Part shown: positions 18,779-29,400 of the stretch, one piece after another
Layout of the letters: the number at the start of each line of letters is the position of its first letter
Position numbering within the stretch: the first letter of the stretch is position 1
Assembly (NCBI GenBank): GCA_016795285.1
Contig: JAEUIC010000025.1
Location: forward strand, 248,001-312,000
From: Planctomycetota bacterium
Lineage (GTDB): Bacteria > Planctomycetota > B15-G4 > SIAN01
Direction of reading: 5' to 3'
Length of the DNA: 64,000 nt
The notes under the pieces: model-generated
What the model was told of the DNA's origin: nothing
Databases searched by the model: none
The model's input: only the letters and a program-made list of their open reading frames with translations
Made by a program: the position numbers and the translations under genes

Positions 18779-21010
18779 TCAGTTCCCGACCACCAGCTCG
18801 AGGCCCGCCGTGAACGACACCTTCTGCGGCGCGCCGGCGTCGACCTCGAGCGCCTGCGCGTAGAAGGTCACCCCGCACAGCGCCGGGTCGTTGTCGATGT
18901 CGGCGTCGAGCGGCGTCGTGCCGGCGTTGATCGGCAGCAGCAGCGACACGTCGGCGTCGACCAGGATCGTGCCGCCCTTGAACGGCAACGAGGTCGTCGA
19001 GTCGCCCACCAGCAGCAGCGCCAGCGTCGCCGCGCCGAGCGAGTTGCCGAGGTCGGCGGTCATCGTCGTGCCGAGCAGCGGCAGCGCGCTGACCGTGAAG
19101 CTCGGGATGCCGAGCGTGCCGGCGAGGCCGCTGCCGAAGTTGCTCCACGAGGCGGTGCTCGCGAGGCAGAACTCGAAGTCGTCCCAGGCGATGCCGCCCG
19201 GATCGCTGATGCCGCCGATCACGACCTTCGAGACGTCGCCGAACGCCGTGCAATCGACCACGAGCGGCGTGCTCGGCGTCCCCGCTCCGACCACCGCCAC
19301 GCTGCCGACCAGCGTCGCGCCCGACCAGAGGTCGACCGTCGCCGCGGTGCCGACGCTGTCGACGCCGACCGCATGGAAGGTGAGCGAAGCGATCGGGCAG
19401 GGGAAGTCGAGGATCGTGTCGTGGGCGCAGTCGGGGGCCCCGCCGATCGGCGCGCTGCAGAGCATGTTGGGCGCGCTCGCGCCGTTGGCCGCCGCGACGG
19501 TGACGTTCTCGAAGCCCGCCGTCGACGAGAAGCTCGCCTCGGGGTACTGCGTGGTGACGGCGACGCCGGTGGCGAGCGTGTCGAAGTCGATCGCGATCGG
19601 ATCGCGGACGACCACGTCGATCTCCTGCGACGCGATGCCGTTGGCGATCACGGTCAACTTGGCCGGACCGGTCTCGCCGCTCGGCACCACGAAATGGGTC
19701 GAGTGGATCGCGCTGCCGGTCATGTAGCCCATCGTGCTCGGGTCGTGGGCGCGGCAGTAGGCCGTGTTCCCGCTGTTGGCGAACTTGAGCCGCACGAGCG
19801 GGTAGTTGGTCGCCATGTTGCATTCGTCGCCGTAGCTGCACGCCGTGCTGCGGCCGTTCAGCTGCGTGCCGAACACCTGGTAGTCGCCGCCCGGGATCAG
19901 GTCGGTCGGCACCGAGGTGATCACCGGCGCCCAGGTCGGGTCGGGGCTGCCGTCGGGCGTGTAGATGTGGACCGAGTAGCAGGAGTTCAGCACCTTGCCG
20001 GTCGGCAGCAGCAGGAGGCGCGCCTCGTAGGCGGGATGGCCGCTGTTGCCGGGATCGGGCACGTCGATCCAGTTGGTGCCGTCGTACTCGTACATGTAGT
20101 AGGGAGCGCTGAAGCCCAGCCCGAGCGTGACCAGCAGGTTGCCGTTGGGCAGCAGCGCCGAGCAGGAGTCGTAGTTCGAGACCGCCTTGCCGGCGACCAG
20201 CGGCGGATCGGTGCTCTGCACCCAGGTCCCCACGCCACCGGGCGTCGTCGAGGGCGTGTAGTGGCAGACGTGCGGCGTGGCGCCGAAGCAGGCGACTTCG
20301 CCGTTGTTCATCATCAACGCCGAGCCGATCTCGAGGATCCCGTCGACGAGGTTCACCGGCGTGTTGCCGAGCGAGATCCACTGGTCGAGGAGCGGGTCGT
20401 AGAGCTCGGAGCCCGGCGCGCCCTGGCAGTCGCACGTGAGCACGGTGCCATCGGGAAGGACCGTCCACGTCTCCTCGACGCTGCTCGGGTTCAGCTTGTT
20501 GGCGGCGTTGGTCCAGCTGTTGGTCTTCGGGTCGAAGATCGCCACCTTCGGCGTGAAGTACTCGGCCATCATGAAGCGGCCGTCGGGGAGCACGACCGAC
20601 GGCGCGTCCGCGATCGAGCCCCACCCGGACGGCTTCGCGATCTCGGTCCAGCTGTTGGCGACCGGATCGTAGATCTCGATCTTGTCGGTGCCGGTGCCGT
20701 ACTCGCCGCCGGCGATGATCACGCGGCCGTCGGAGAGCATCCCCGACGCGTAGTAGAGCCGCGTGTACTTCGCCGTCGCGGCCGCGCTCCAAGTGCCGTC
20801 GGTGTAGCTGCCGTTCGCGGTGGGCGTGAGGATCCACCACTTGGCGCTCAGGTTGTCGTTCATCAGCACGCGGCCATCCATCAGCAGGAAGGCGGTGCTC
20901 GCATTCTGGCCGGTCGGCTGGTGGGTCAGCTTCTTCCAACCGTTGGCCTGCGCCATCGGCGCGACGGCGCTGAGCGCCAGGAATGTGGCGAACTTCACGA
21001 GGGGCTTCAT
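18779..21010 (-). CDS. Secreted kelch-repeat (galactose-oxidase-like) protein with planctomycete C-terminal domain
   Basis: 743 aa from ATG 21010, preceded by GGAAGGAG. A signal peptide (LVKFATFLALSAVAPMAQA) leads into repeated kelch blades (about 30-330) with recurring phrases such as MLSDGRVIIAGG and LPDGTVLTCD. Then comes the beta-sandwich typical of galactose-oxidase-like proteins (NGRSTACSYGDE, about 395; YCRAHDPSTMG, about 430), a lectin-like segment (about 490-620) and a C-terminal domain beginning YGSGLAG-like (FGSGLAGTLGIP) that I know from planctomycete secreted proteins. The copper ligands of galactose oxidase are not evident, so it is more likely a binding or structural surface protein. 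Co-oriented with the heme protein gene, 207 bases downstream of it. Confidence 0.8.
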   Translation of the reverse strand: MKPLVKFATFLALSAVAPMAQANGWKKLTHQPTGQNASTAFLLMDGRVLMNDNLSAKWWILTPTANGSYTDGTWSAAATAKYTRLYYASGMLSDGRVIIAGGEYGTGTDKIEIYDPVANSWTEIAKPSGWGSIADAPSVVLPDGRFMMAEYFTPKVAIFDPKTNSWTNAANKLNPSSVEETWTVLPDGTVLTCDCQGAPGSELYDPLLDQWISLGNTPVNLVDGILEIGSALMMNNGEVACFGATPHVCHYTPSTTPGGVGTWVQSTDPPLVAGKAVSNYDSCSALLPNGNLLVTLGLGFSAPYYMYEYDGTNWIDVPDPGNSGHPAYEARLLLLPTGKVLNSCYSVHIYTPDGSPDPTWAPVITSVPTDLIPGGDYQVFGTQLNGRSTACSYGDECNMATNYPLVRLKFANSGNTAYCRAHDPSTMGYMTGSAIHSTHFVVPSGETGPAKLTVIANGIASQEIDVVVRDPIAIDFDTLATGVAVTTQYPEASFSSTAGFENVTVAAANGASAPNMLCSAPIGGAPDCAHDTILDFPCPIASLTFHAVGVDSVGTAATVDLWSGATLVGSVAVVGAGTPSTPLVVDCTAFGDVSKVVIGGISDPGGIAWDDFEFCLASTASWSNFGSGLAGTLGIPSFTVSALPLLGTTMTADLGNSLGAATLALLLVGDSTTSLPFKGGTILVDADVSLLLPINAGTTPLDADIDNDPALCGVTFYAQALEVDAGAPQKVSFTAGLELVVGN

Positions 21011-21217
21011 GCCTGCTCCTTCCGGGAGATGAGCGCGTGGATCCGCGTCCGTGGTGGATCGCCCCCTAGCTAGCACGCCGTCGCCAATCTGGATACGGGT
21101 CACTCGCCGCCGAACAGGGCAACGCCGTGAATTGTCACTGTTGCGCCGCCGTGCCAGTGGCCGGACGCAGGGAGTCGCTCGGGAGCAGCTTGGGAACGGC
21201 CTCCCGGCCGACCCGAC

Positions 21218-24200
21218 TCACCGCCCCGCCGTCATCAACCACGCGACCAGGTCGCGCAGCGCCGCGTCGTCGAGCAGTTCGCCGAAGTTGTCGGGCATCA
21301 GGGAGAAGCGGCTCGCGCGCTCGTGGGAGACGTCGGAGCGCGGCAGCACCTGCTCGACGCCGCGTTCGTCGACGATCGTCAGCACGTTCGCGTCTCGGTG
21401 GCGCACCAGCACGGAACGGACTTCGCCGCTCGCGAGGAAGAGGTTCGTGCGCACGAACTTCGGATCGACGTTCCAGTTCGGCGCCAAGAGGTCCTCGAAG
21501 AGCCGCTCGAAGCCGCGCGCGCCGATGCCGTCGAGCTGCGGGCCGATCGTCGCGCCGACCCCGCCGACCGCATGGCAGCTCGCGCAGTTGCGGGCGAAGT
21601 GCGCGGCACCGCGCGCCGCATCGCCGCCGTGGCGGGCGAACGAGCGGCGCAACGCGGCGATCCGCTTCCCACGCGCCTCGTCGTCGGCCGGCAGCCCGCG
21701 CCTCAACGTCGCGAGCTGCTCCGCGAGCGCCGCGCTCGCCGCCTCGCCGCCGCGCGCCGCCGTCGCCTGCAGCACCTCGCGCAGCGCCGGCTTCTGCAGC
21801 AGCGCCGCCGACGCCTTGCCGTCGCCCACCTGCGCCAGCAGCGCGCGCGCACCGCCGTCGCTCTGTGCCCACGCGATCGCCACCGCGAGCTGCGCCCGGC
21901 TCGCGCACCGTTCGACGGCAAGCGCAGCGATCGCCTCGAGCGCGGCCGCTTCGCCGCTCGCCAGCGCGGCCGCGAGCGGCTCGCGCAGCTCCGCCGGCGC
22001 ATCGGGATCGTCGAGCAAGTCGGCCAGCGCCACCGGCAGCGCGCTCGCCGCCGCACCCGCGGGCGCGGCCGATGCCGTCGCGGCGATCCGCGCACGCGCC
22101 GCGGCGGCGCGCACGACCGGCTCGGCCGACGGCGACCGGAGCAGCGCGGTGAGCAGCGTCCGGAGCGGTCGCTCGCCCCCTTCGCTGCGGAAGCGCGCCG
22201 CGATGGCGCAGCTGTCGACCAGTTCGTCGCTCGCCGCGGCCGGATCGTGCGCGGGCCACGGCACGAGCGGCGGTTCGAAGCGGCCGACCGCGAGCCACGC
22301 GTAGGCGTCGTAGGGGTTGCCGTCGACCAGTTCGAGCACGACCGTTTCGCCCGCGTGAGCGGCGAGGTCGAGCTCGAAGCGCTGCGCGAGGTCGTTCCGC
22401 GGCGGCAGCGCCGACGCCAGCAGCGCGCCATCGGCGGCGCGGCGCACCTCGACCTTGTTGAACGGGATCGCCGGCTTCTCCGGCTCGTCGTTGTGGCCCG
22501 CCATCCAGAAGGCGAGGCGCACCGGCGCGGCGAACGGCGGCGAGACGAGCCGCCCCGTGCGCTGCTCGCCGCGCGGCAGGCTCGAGAGGAACGGCGCGCT
22601 CTGCCCATCGGCAGAGCGGCGCGTCTCGAGGCACCACGGGTTGGCGCTCTTGCCGACGCCCGCCACCGGCAGGACGCGCCACGGAGGCGCCAGCGCCTCG
22701 GGGCGCGCCAGCACCGGCGCCACCAGCGCTTCCGCGAAGCTCGCGAGCGCCGGATCGGGCACGACGCCGCGCGCATCGGCAGCCGTGAGCAGCGCCTTCA
22801 GCAGCGCGAGCTGCGTCGGCCGCTCGTCGGCGAACCGCTCGCGGACGAGCGCCACCAGCGCCGGCAGCTCGCTCGCCGCCGCCTCGCGCGCCGCGTGGGA
22901 GAGCAGCGCCGCGAGCTTCTCGCGCGAACGGACCGTCCCCGCCTGCGCGACGAGGAAGCGCCCGACCGCCTCGCCCTTCAGCGCCAGCGCGACCTCGAGC
23001 AGCAGCGCGTGCGTCGCGGGGTCGGGGAGCAACGCCACGACGCGCTCGAGCGCCCGCGGCAGCTGCAGGTGGGCGCGCAGCGCGAGCTTCAGCGCATGGA
23101 AGCGCAGCGCGTCGCCCTCCGGCCGATCGTCGCCCGCGGCGATCCGGCGCGACAGCTCGACCACCAGTGGGCCGAGCGCTCGCGCCGTCGGCGCGCGGGC
23201 GAGCCCGAGCAGCGCGGCGCGCGCGACGAAGGGGTCGGCGTCGTCGATCCGTTCCACCAGCGACTCCGCCGCGCGCGCTTCGTTGGCGCCCGCTCCAGCC
23301 GTGGCCGGCAGCGCCGCGAGGACCTGCGCCACGGCGAGCGGCGGCAGCCGCGGCAGCTGCGGCAGCAGGAAGGCGAGCGAGTCGGGCGCCACGCGCAGCA
23401 GCGCGAAGAGGAGCGACTCGGCGTAGCGCGCGCTCGGCGCGGCGGCGTCCGCGGCGGCGCCAGAGGCGAATGCCGCGGCCAGCTGCTCCCACGCAAGCAG
23501 CTCGCGGCGCAGCTCCGGCTCGGCATCGCGCCCGAAGCGGTCGCAGAGCAGGTCGAGCGCGCGGCGGCGCACGCCGAGGTTCTCGTGGTCGAGCGCGGCG
23601 AGCAGCTCGTGCATCGCCACCGTGCGCGGTTCGAGGCGCGGCTCGAGGCGCGGCGCCGCGGCGCGCGGGCCCGGCGGCGCGACGCGCCAGATGCGGCCGC
23701 TGGTGCGATCACGCCCCGGATGGTCGAGCGCCACCTCGTAGTGGCCGATGATGCGGTTGTAGAAGTCGGCGACGTAGAGCGCGCCGTCGGGGCCGATCTG
23801 CAGGTCGACCGGCCGGAACCACGGATCCTCGCTCGTGATCAGGTCCGGCTGCTCGCGCGCGGACGGCGTCGAGCCGCGCCACTCGAGCCGATCGCGGTGG
23901 ACGCGGCCGCTCATGACGTTGCCGACGAAGAGGTCGCCGCGGTACTCGGGCGGGAAGGCGCCGCCCGACTCGATCGCGAGGCCGCAGAGCGCCGTCGAGC
24001 CGTGGCGATGGCTCATGATGGTCGGCCCGAAGCCGAGCCCGTCGTGCGGCGCGCCGAAGCTCTCGTAGCAGGCGCCCGGCAGCACGAGCGTGATCGGCAG
24101 CGTGTGGCAGTCGGCGGTGAAGAGGTCGCCGCGCTCGTCGAAGGCGCTGCCGAACGGATTCACCTGGCCCGAGGCGAACTTCTCGATGCGGCTGCCGTCG

Positions 24201-24862
24201 AGCCGGAAGCGATAGCTGTTGCCCGATTCGAGGTGCATCAGCGCGCCGTCGCGGCCGGCCACGTCGGTGACGTTGTTGTAGCCGTGGCAGGCGTAGACCC
24301 AGCCGTCGGCGCCGCGCCGGAAGCTGTTGTTCAAGCCGTGGGCGTCGCGCTCCCAGCCGAACGGGCCGTAGAGCTTCGTGCGCCGGTCGGCGCGCCCGTC
24401 GCCGTCGAGGTCGTCGAGCCGCACGAGGTCGGGCACGCTGAAGACGAGGCAGCCGTCGTGGCCCTCCGCGTCGACCACCGGCAGCAGCCCGATCGGCAGG
24501 TTCAGGTCGTCGGCGAAGAGCGTCGTCGTCTCGGCCACGCCGTCGCCGTCGCGATCCTCGTGGATCGTGATCCGGTCGCGCCCGACGAAGCCGCGCTCGG
24601 GACCGACTGGCCGCGGGTACTCGGTCGAGCTCGTGCACCAGAGCCGACCGCGCGTGTCGAACGCGAGGTTCAGCGGCTTCCAGATCGCCGGCTCCTGCAC
24701 GAAGCAGGTGAGCGTGAAGCCGTCGGGCACGGCCAGCAGCGCCTGCTCCTCGGCCGGCGAGCGCCACGGCGTCGGGCGGATGTCGGCGGCGAAGGGATCC
24801 TGCGCGAAGGCGGTGGCGGGGCAGGCGAGGCACCCGAGGAGGAACGCGGCGAACAGGCGCAT
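21218..24862 (-). CDS. PVC-type heme-binding (CxxCH) protein with membrane-bound-dehydrogenase-like propeller and HEAT region
   Basis: 1214 aa from ATG 24862. Signal peptide MRLFAAFLLGCLACPATAFA, then a beta-propeller of the planctomycete 'membrane-bound dehydrogenase' type (about 40-420) containing calcium-type DGDGVAE and DLDGDGRAD loops and HGLNNSFRRG. A long helical HEAT-like region (about 430-1050) follows, then a C-terminal c-type cytochrome domain with one CASCH motif (about 1092-1096) and a distal methionine candidate in RFSLMPDNFGE. The family is expanded in planctomycetes and is thought to be periplasmic and redox-linked, possibly in polysaccharide use; the substrate is unknown. Confidence 0.9.
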   Translation of the reverse strand: MRLFAAFLLGCLACPATAFAQDPFAADIRPTPWRSPAEEQALLAVPDGFTLTCFVQEPAIWKPLNLAFDTRGRLWCTSSTEYPRPVGPERGFVGRDRITIHEDRDGDGVAETTTLFADDLNLPIGLLPVVDAEGHDGCLVFSVPDLVRLDDLDGDGRADRRTKLYGPFGWERDAHGLNNSFRRGADGWVYACHGYNNVTDVAGRDGALMHLESGNSYRFRLDGSRIEKFASGQVNPFGSAFDERGDLFTADCHTLPITLVLPGACYESFGAPHDGLGFGPTIMSHRHGSTALCGLAIESGGAFPPEYRGDLFVGNVMSGRVHRDRLEWRGSTPSAREQPDLITSEDPWFRPVDLQIGPDGALYVADFYNRIIGHYEVALDHPGRDRTSGRIWRVAPPGPRAAAPRLEPRLEPRTVAMHELLAALDHENLGVRRRALDLLCDRFGRDAEPELRRELLAWEQLAAAFASGAAADAAAPSARYAESLLFALLRVAPDSLAFLLPQLPRLPPLAVAQVLAALPATAGAGANEARAAESLVERIDDADPFVARAALLGLARAPTARALGPLVVELSRRIAAGDDRPEGDALRFHALKLALRAHLQLPRALERVVALLPDPATHALLLEVALALKGEAVGRFLVAQAGTVRSREKLAALLSHAAREAAASELPALVALVRERFADERPTQLALLKALLTAADARGVVPDPALASFAEALVAPVLARPEALAPPWRVLPVAGVGKSANPWCLETRRSADGQSAPFLSSLPRGEQRTGRLVSPPFAAPVRLAFWMAGHNDEPEKPAIPFNKVEVRRAADGALLASALPPRNDLAQRFELDLAAHAGETVVLELVDGNPYDAYAWLAVGRFEPPLVPWPAHDPAAASDELVDSCAIAARFRSEGGERPLRTLLTALLRSPSAEPVVRAAAARARIAATASAAPAGAAASALPVALADLLDDPDAPAELREPLAAALASGEAAALEAIAALAVERCASRAQLAVAIAWAQSDGGARALLAQVGDGKASAALLQKPALREVLQATAARGGEAASAALAEQLATLRRGLPADDEARGKRIAALRRSFARHGGDAARGAAHFARNCASCHAVGGVGATIGPQLDGIGARGFERLFEDLLAPNWNVDPKFVRTNLFLASGEVRSVLVRHRDANVLTIVDERGVEQVLPRSDVSHERASRFSLMPDNFGELLDDAALRDLVAWLMTAGR

Positions 24863-24924
24863 GGCGGGCTCCCGGTCGAGCGGCAGCACAGGCCTCCGCG
24901 CGAACGGCGCCCCGGCCCGGCGGT

Positions 24925-26334
24925 TCAGCCGAACAGGAAGCGCTGGCCGCGCCCGATCTCCTCGGCCACTTCGCGCAGGAAGCCGTCGAGGCGGCGATCG
25001 GTGGCGCGCAGCGCGTCGATCTTCGCCTTCGCGTAGGGCTGCACCGACGGAGAGAGCGGTCCGAGCCAGCGGCGCACGGTGGCGCGCTGCAGCCGGAAGA
25101 TCTCGAAGGCGAAGTAGATCGCCAGATGGCGGCCGAGCGCCGCGCCGCGCGTGCGCGAGCCGCCGACCAGCTCCTCGCGCGCCACGCCGACGAACTGCGC
25201 GCACCGCTCGAGCACTCGGTCGAACGGCTCGGGGCCGCCCGCTTCCGGCACCAGCGCGCGCACCAGATCGTCGACCTCGGCGCGCGCCGGCATGCGCCCC
25301 ATCGTCGCCGCGCGCTGGCGCACCGACTCGAGCACCGCGATGGCGCGCGTGAGCGGCACCTCGGTCGCCGCGGCCAGCTCGTCCGCCAGCGCGGCGAGCG
25401 TCCCGCGCGGCGCGCGGATGCGGGCGGCGAGGATCTCGGCGCGCGAAGCGGCCGACCACTGCGGGATCGCGAGGCGCAACCCGCCGCGCAGGTAGGAGCG
25501 GAAGCTCGGCAGGAACTCGCGCGGCCCGCCCTCGAGCGGCCGCCCCGCCACCACCACCGGCCGCCCGCGCGCGCGCAGGTAGGCGAACATCTCGACCAGC
25601 TGCTCCTGGCAGGCGAGCTTGCCGGCGAGCTCGTGCACGTCGTCGAAGACGAGGCCGTCGCACGCCACCACCGAGCCGCGGAACGCCGCGCGCTGCCGAT
25701 CGAGGCAAGCGGAGCTGAACGAGCGGAAGAAGTTCTCGCCGCGCTCCTTCTGCCACCGCTCGTGCGGATGGCGGCGGCGCCGCTGCCAGACGAGCGTCTC
25801 GAGCAGGAGCGACTTGCCGACCCCTTCGGGCCCCTCGAGGTGGAGCTGGTCGAACTCCGCCTTCGGGTCGCGCGCCAACCGCAGCAGCGCCTCGGCGGCG
25901 AGCCGATTCTCGGGGCGGGTCACCAGGCTGGTCGCGGGCGGCTTCGGCGGCGGCGCCCGCAGCCCGAGCGCCTGCAGCGCCCCGCCGAGGCTCTGGTCGA
26001 GCTCGATGCGGACGCGCAGCACGCTGCCGGCGAGTTCGCGGAGTTCCGCTTCGAGGCGCGGCGCCACCTGCGTGCGCAGCGGCAGCAGCGCCTTCGCGCT
26101 GCGCGTCACCAGCTCGAGCGCGCCGTCGCGCAGCGCGCGCGGCTCCAGCCGGGCGATCCACGGCGTGAGGACGCCGCCCGAGGAGCCGCTCGCCACGCGG
26201 TCGAGCAGCGCGTGCCAGAGCGAGTCGACCAACGGATCGAGCGGCGCCTGCGCGGCCGTCGGCCCGGGTCGCCCCAGCGCCGCTGCTCGCGCGAACGCGC
26301 TCCCCGCCGGATCGGCGATCCCCCCTCGTTCCAC
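24925..26334 (-). CDS. Divergent DnaA-like AAA+ protein
   Basis: 469 aa. Domain I resembles DnaA_N (SLWHALLDRV... then TPWIARLEPRALRDGALEL, about 38-75). The AAA+ core has Walker A LEGPEGVGKSLLLET (about 167-180), Walker B LVFDDVHELAGK (about 228-239), an arginine-finger-like YLRGGL (281-286) and the DnaA-like spacing between them. The C-terminal domain (about 370-445) has the helices of the DnaA DNA-binding domain, but the GxxDHTTV-type DnaA-box signature is replaced by LGPLSPSV. It could be a chromosomal DnaA with altered specificity or a paralogue. No DnaA-box cluster or dnaN is adjacent. Confidence 0.65.
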   Translation of the reverse strand: MERGGIADPAGSAFARAAALGRPGPTAAQAPLDPLVDSLWHALLDRVASGSSGGVLTPWIARLEPRALRDGALELVTRSAKALLPLRTQVAPRLEAELRELAGSVLRVRIELDQSLGGALQALGLRAPPPKPPATSLVTRPENRLAAEALLRLARDPKAEFDQLHLEGPEGVGKSLLLETLVWQRRRRHPHERWQKERGENFFRSFSSACLDRQRAAFRGSVVACDGLVFDDVHELAGKLACQEQLVEMFAYLRARGRPVVVAGRPLEGGPREFLPSFRSYLRGGLRLAIPQWSAASRAEILAARIRAPRGTLAALADELAAATEVPLTRAIAVLESVRQRAATMGRMPARAEVDDLVRALVPEAGGPEPFDRVLERCAQFVGVAREELVGGSRTRGAALGRHLAIYFAFEIFRLQRATVRRWLGPLSPSVQPYAKAKIDALRATDRRLDGFLREVAEEIGRGQRFLFG

Positions 26335-26400
26335 GCCCGCTCCCCGCTTCCCGCCGGCCGTTCGGTCTCGATCCTGCCGCGCTCGCGCCTGCCGTCCGCG

Positions 26401-29400
26401 TCAATCCCCGAGATCGCGGTCGACCTCGAGCAGCCGCGGCAGCTCGGGCGCGAGTTCCCGCGCCTGCTGCACGGCCCGCTTCGCCAGCGCTGCATCCCCC
26501 GCCTGGTGGTGCAGCTCCGCGATGTCGAGCAGCAGCTCGGCCCGCAACCGAGCATCGCCCGGAGCGAGGCCCGCGGCCGCGCCCGCGGCAGCGACGGCGG
26601 GATCGTAGTCGGCCTCCGTAGAGGGGTCAATCTGGAGCGCCACCTCGAGCAGCGCGAGCGCGCGCGCCGGCTGCTTCAGCTGCCGCTCGCAGCGCGCGAG
26701 GTCGCGCCACACGACGCGATCGAACGGGTCGATCATGCGCAGGTCGTTCAGCCAGCGCCGCGCCGCCTCCCAATCGGAGCGCTCGAGGGCGCGCCGCGCG
26801 AGGGCTTGGCGCGCCTGCACGTCGGAGCCCTCGATCTGGCAGAACGCCTCGAGCTCCGCGAACGCCTCGTCGTCGCGACCGAGCTCGCGCAGCAGGCGCG
26901 ACCGCAACAGGTAGGGGTTCCCTTCGGCGACATAACGAGGGAAGCACGCCTTCGCGCGCGCCAGCAAGCCGAGCAGCTCCTCGCGCAACGCGCGTCCCGC
27001 GTCGTCGAGCGGCGCCGGCGCCGCGCCGGCCGCCTCCTCGGTGACGTCGCCGTGCGCCGCCGCCGGACGACCGCGCCGCCCGCCCGCGCGCCCGCCGAGC
27101 CCCTGCTTCTCCGCGTAGAGCTGCACGTAGCGCAAGAGCGCGAAGAACTCCTCGCCGCCCGCCGCGAGCCCCGCCTCGTACTCGCGCAGCGCCTCGTCGT
27201 TGCGCCGCGCCTGCAGCGCGCGCTCGGCCAGCAGGAAGCGCGCCGTCGGCAAGCGCGGATCGCGCGTCAGCGCCTGGTTCAGGAAGTCGTCGCGATCGAT
27301 CGGCCGATTGGCCGAGTGGTAGGCCCACGCGACCTGCGCCAGCAGCTCGGCCGGCGGAGCCTCGCTGGCGCGCACGCGATCGAGCAGGCGGCGGCGCCCC
27401 TGCTCGGTGTAGGTCGCTTGCACCTTCATGCCGCCGAGGCGCGCGCGCTCGAGCCAGGCGAGGAACTGCAGGTCGAGCTGCTCGCAGCTCATCCCCAGCA
27501 CCGACTGCACGACCTCGGGCGTCTCCTTGTCCTGCGCGAACTCGCGCAGCATCGCCACCAGCACCGACTCGCCGCGCAGCTCGACGAGGAAGTCGCAGAG
27601 GAGGCCGCCCTGGAAGTAGCCGAAGAGGATCTTCGGCCCGCCGAAGATGCGGTTCAGCTCGCGGACCGGGACGATCTCGCCGCTCTTCCAGTAGTGGAAG
27701 AGCTCCAAGTCCATCTCGCGGTCGGCAGTGGCGGCGTAGCGGTGCTCCTCGTGGACCGAGATCCCCTCGGTGAGCCAGCGCGGCACCTTGTTCTGCGACA
27801 GGCCGAGCGTCACCACGTGGGCGAGCTCGTGCACCGCGGTCGTGTCGAACTCGAAGTTGCCGCGCAGCTCGGAGCGCGGCGAGATCAGCGTGAAGACGTC
27901 GCCGAAGCAGACGCCGAGCGCGCCGAAGCCGGTGAAGCCGACCGTGCGCGCCGAGAAGTCGGGGTGGTGCGGGAAGCATTCGATGCGCACCTCGCGGCGC
28001 AGGTCGAAGTCCCACCGCTTGCAGAGGTCGGGCCACGCGTGGCCGTAGACCTCCTCGAGCAGCGGCACCAGCACCGGCGCATCGAGCGGATGCATCACGT
28101 AGGTGAAGGTGCCGCGCCGCACCTCGACGAAGCCGGCCAGCCGATCGAGCGCGATCGAGACGTTGTCGGCCAGCGCGTAGGGGACACGGTCGGTGCGGCG
28201 GAACTCCTTCATCGCCTCGCGCGCGCCGCGCAGGTCGCCGGTGTTGACCAGGCAGCGCGCGAGCCCGACCGAGCTGTAGCTCCAGGTCGGCTCGTGCTGC
28301 AGCGAGCGGCGGTAGATCGGGATCGCCTCGCGGAAGCGGTAGAGGTAGGCGAGCAGGTCGGCGATGCGGCCGACGTGCTCGCCGTCGTCGGACTGCGCGG
28401 CGGCGAGGGCTTCGAGCAGCGCCTCCGCCTCCGCCTTGCGGCCGAGGATCCAGAGCGCCGCGACCTTCACCGAGCGGGCCGCGGCGTGGACCGGGTTCTC
28501 GTGCAGCGCGCGCTCCGCGGCGGCGAGCGACTCGGCGGCGCGCTGGTCGAAGAGGAGGATCTCGGCGCGCACCGCCCATGCGTCGGGGTGGCGATCGTGC
28601 ACCGCCAGCGCGGCGCGGATCGCCTCGTCGGCCTCGCCGGTCTCGAAGCGGAAGATGCGCGCGCGCGCCAGCTCGACCTGCGCGTCGATCGAGTTGCGGT
28701 CGAGCTTCAAGGCGTCGCGCAGCGCGGCGAGCGCCGGCAGGTTGTCGCCGCCCGAGTGGCCGACGCGGTAGGTGCGACCGAGCAGCACGAGGCAGTCGGC
28801 GTGGCGCGGGTCGTTCGTCTCGCGCAGGTAGCGATCGAGCGGGACCAGCTTCTCGGCAGCCGCCTCGTGGCGGCGCAGCGCCACCAGCGCGCGCGCCGCT
28901 TCCAGCGCGAAGCCGGCGTCGCGCGCCGCCTCGGGCGCGTCCTTCAGCGTGCGCGCGTAGTGGTCGGCCGCCTCCTTGCGCCGACCGGTCGCGCAGTCGA
29001 GCACGATCCGGCGGCTGTGCAGCGGCGCGAGCGCCGACGGCACGAGCGACGGCGCGCGCGACGGCGGCTCCGCCGGCTCGCCGCCCGCCGTGGCCGTCGC
29101 GAAGTCGAGCGCCTCGCGGGCGGCGCGCCAGTCGCCGCGCTCGAAGGCGAGGTCGAAGGCGGCAGAGCCCCACGCGACCTTCGTGGCGAGATCGGGGAAG
29201 GGCCCCTCCTTCGCGCGCGCGAGGTCGGCCGCCGCCTCCTCGTAGAGCCCGCGCCGCCGCTCGAGCGTGGCGCGCAGCGCGCGAGCGCGCACCGAGCGCG
29301 GGAACTCCTCGAGGTACTCGTCGAGCGGCTCGGCGGTGTCGCGCCCGAACTGGCCGCGCGCGATGGCCGCTTCGTAGAGCTTCAATTCGGCCAGCGCGTC

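Noticed and set aside
21323..25036. Plus-strand open frame opposite the PVC heme protein
   Set aside because: Antisense shadow; the opposite strand contains signal peptide, propeller and CxxCH motif.
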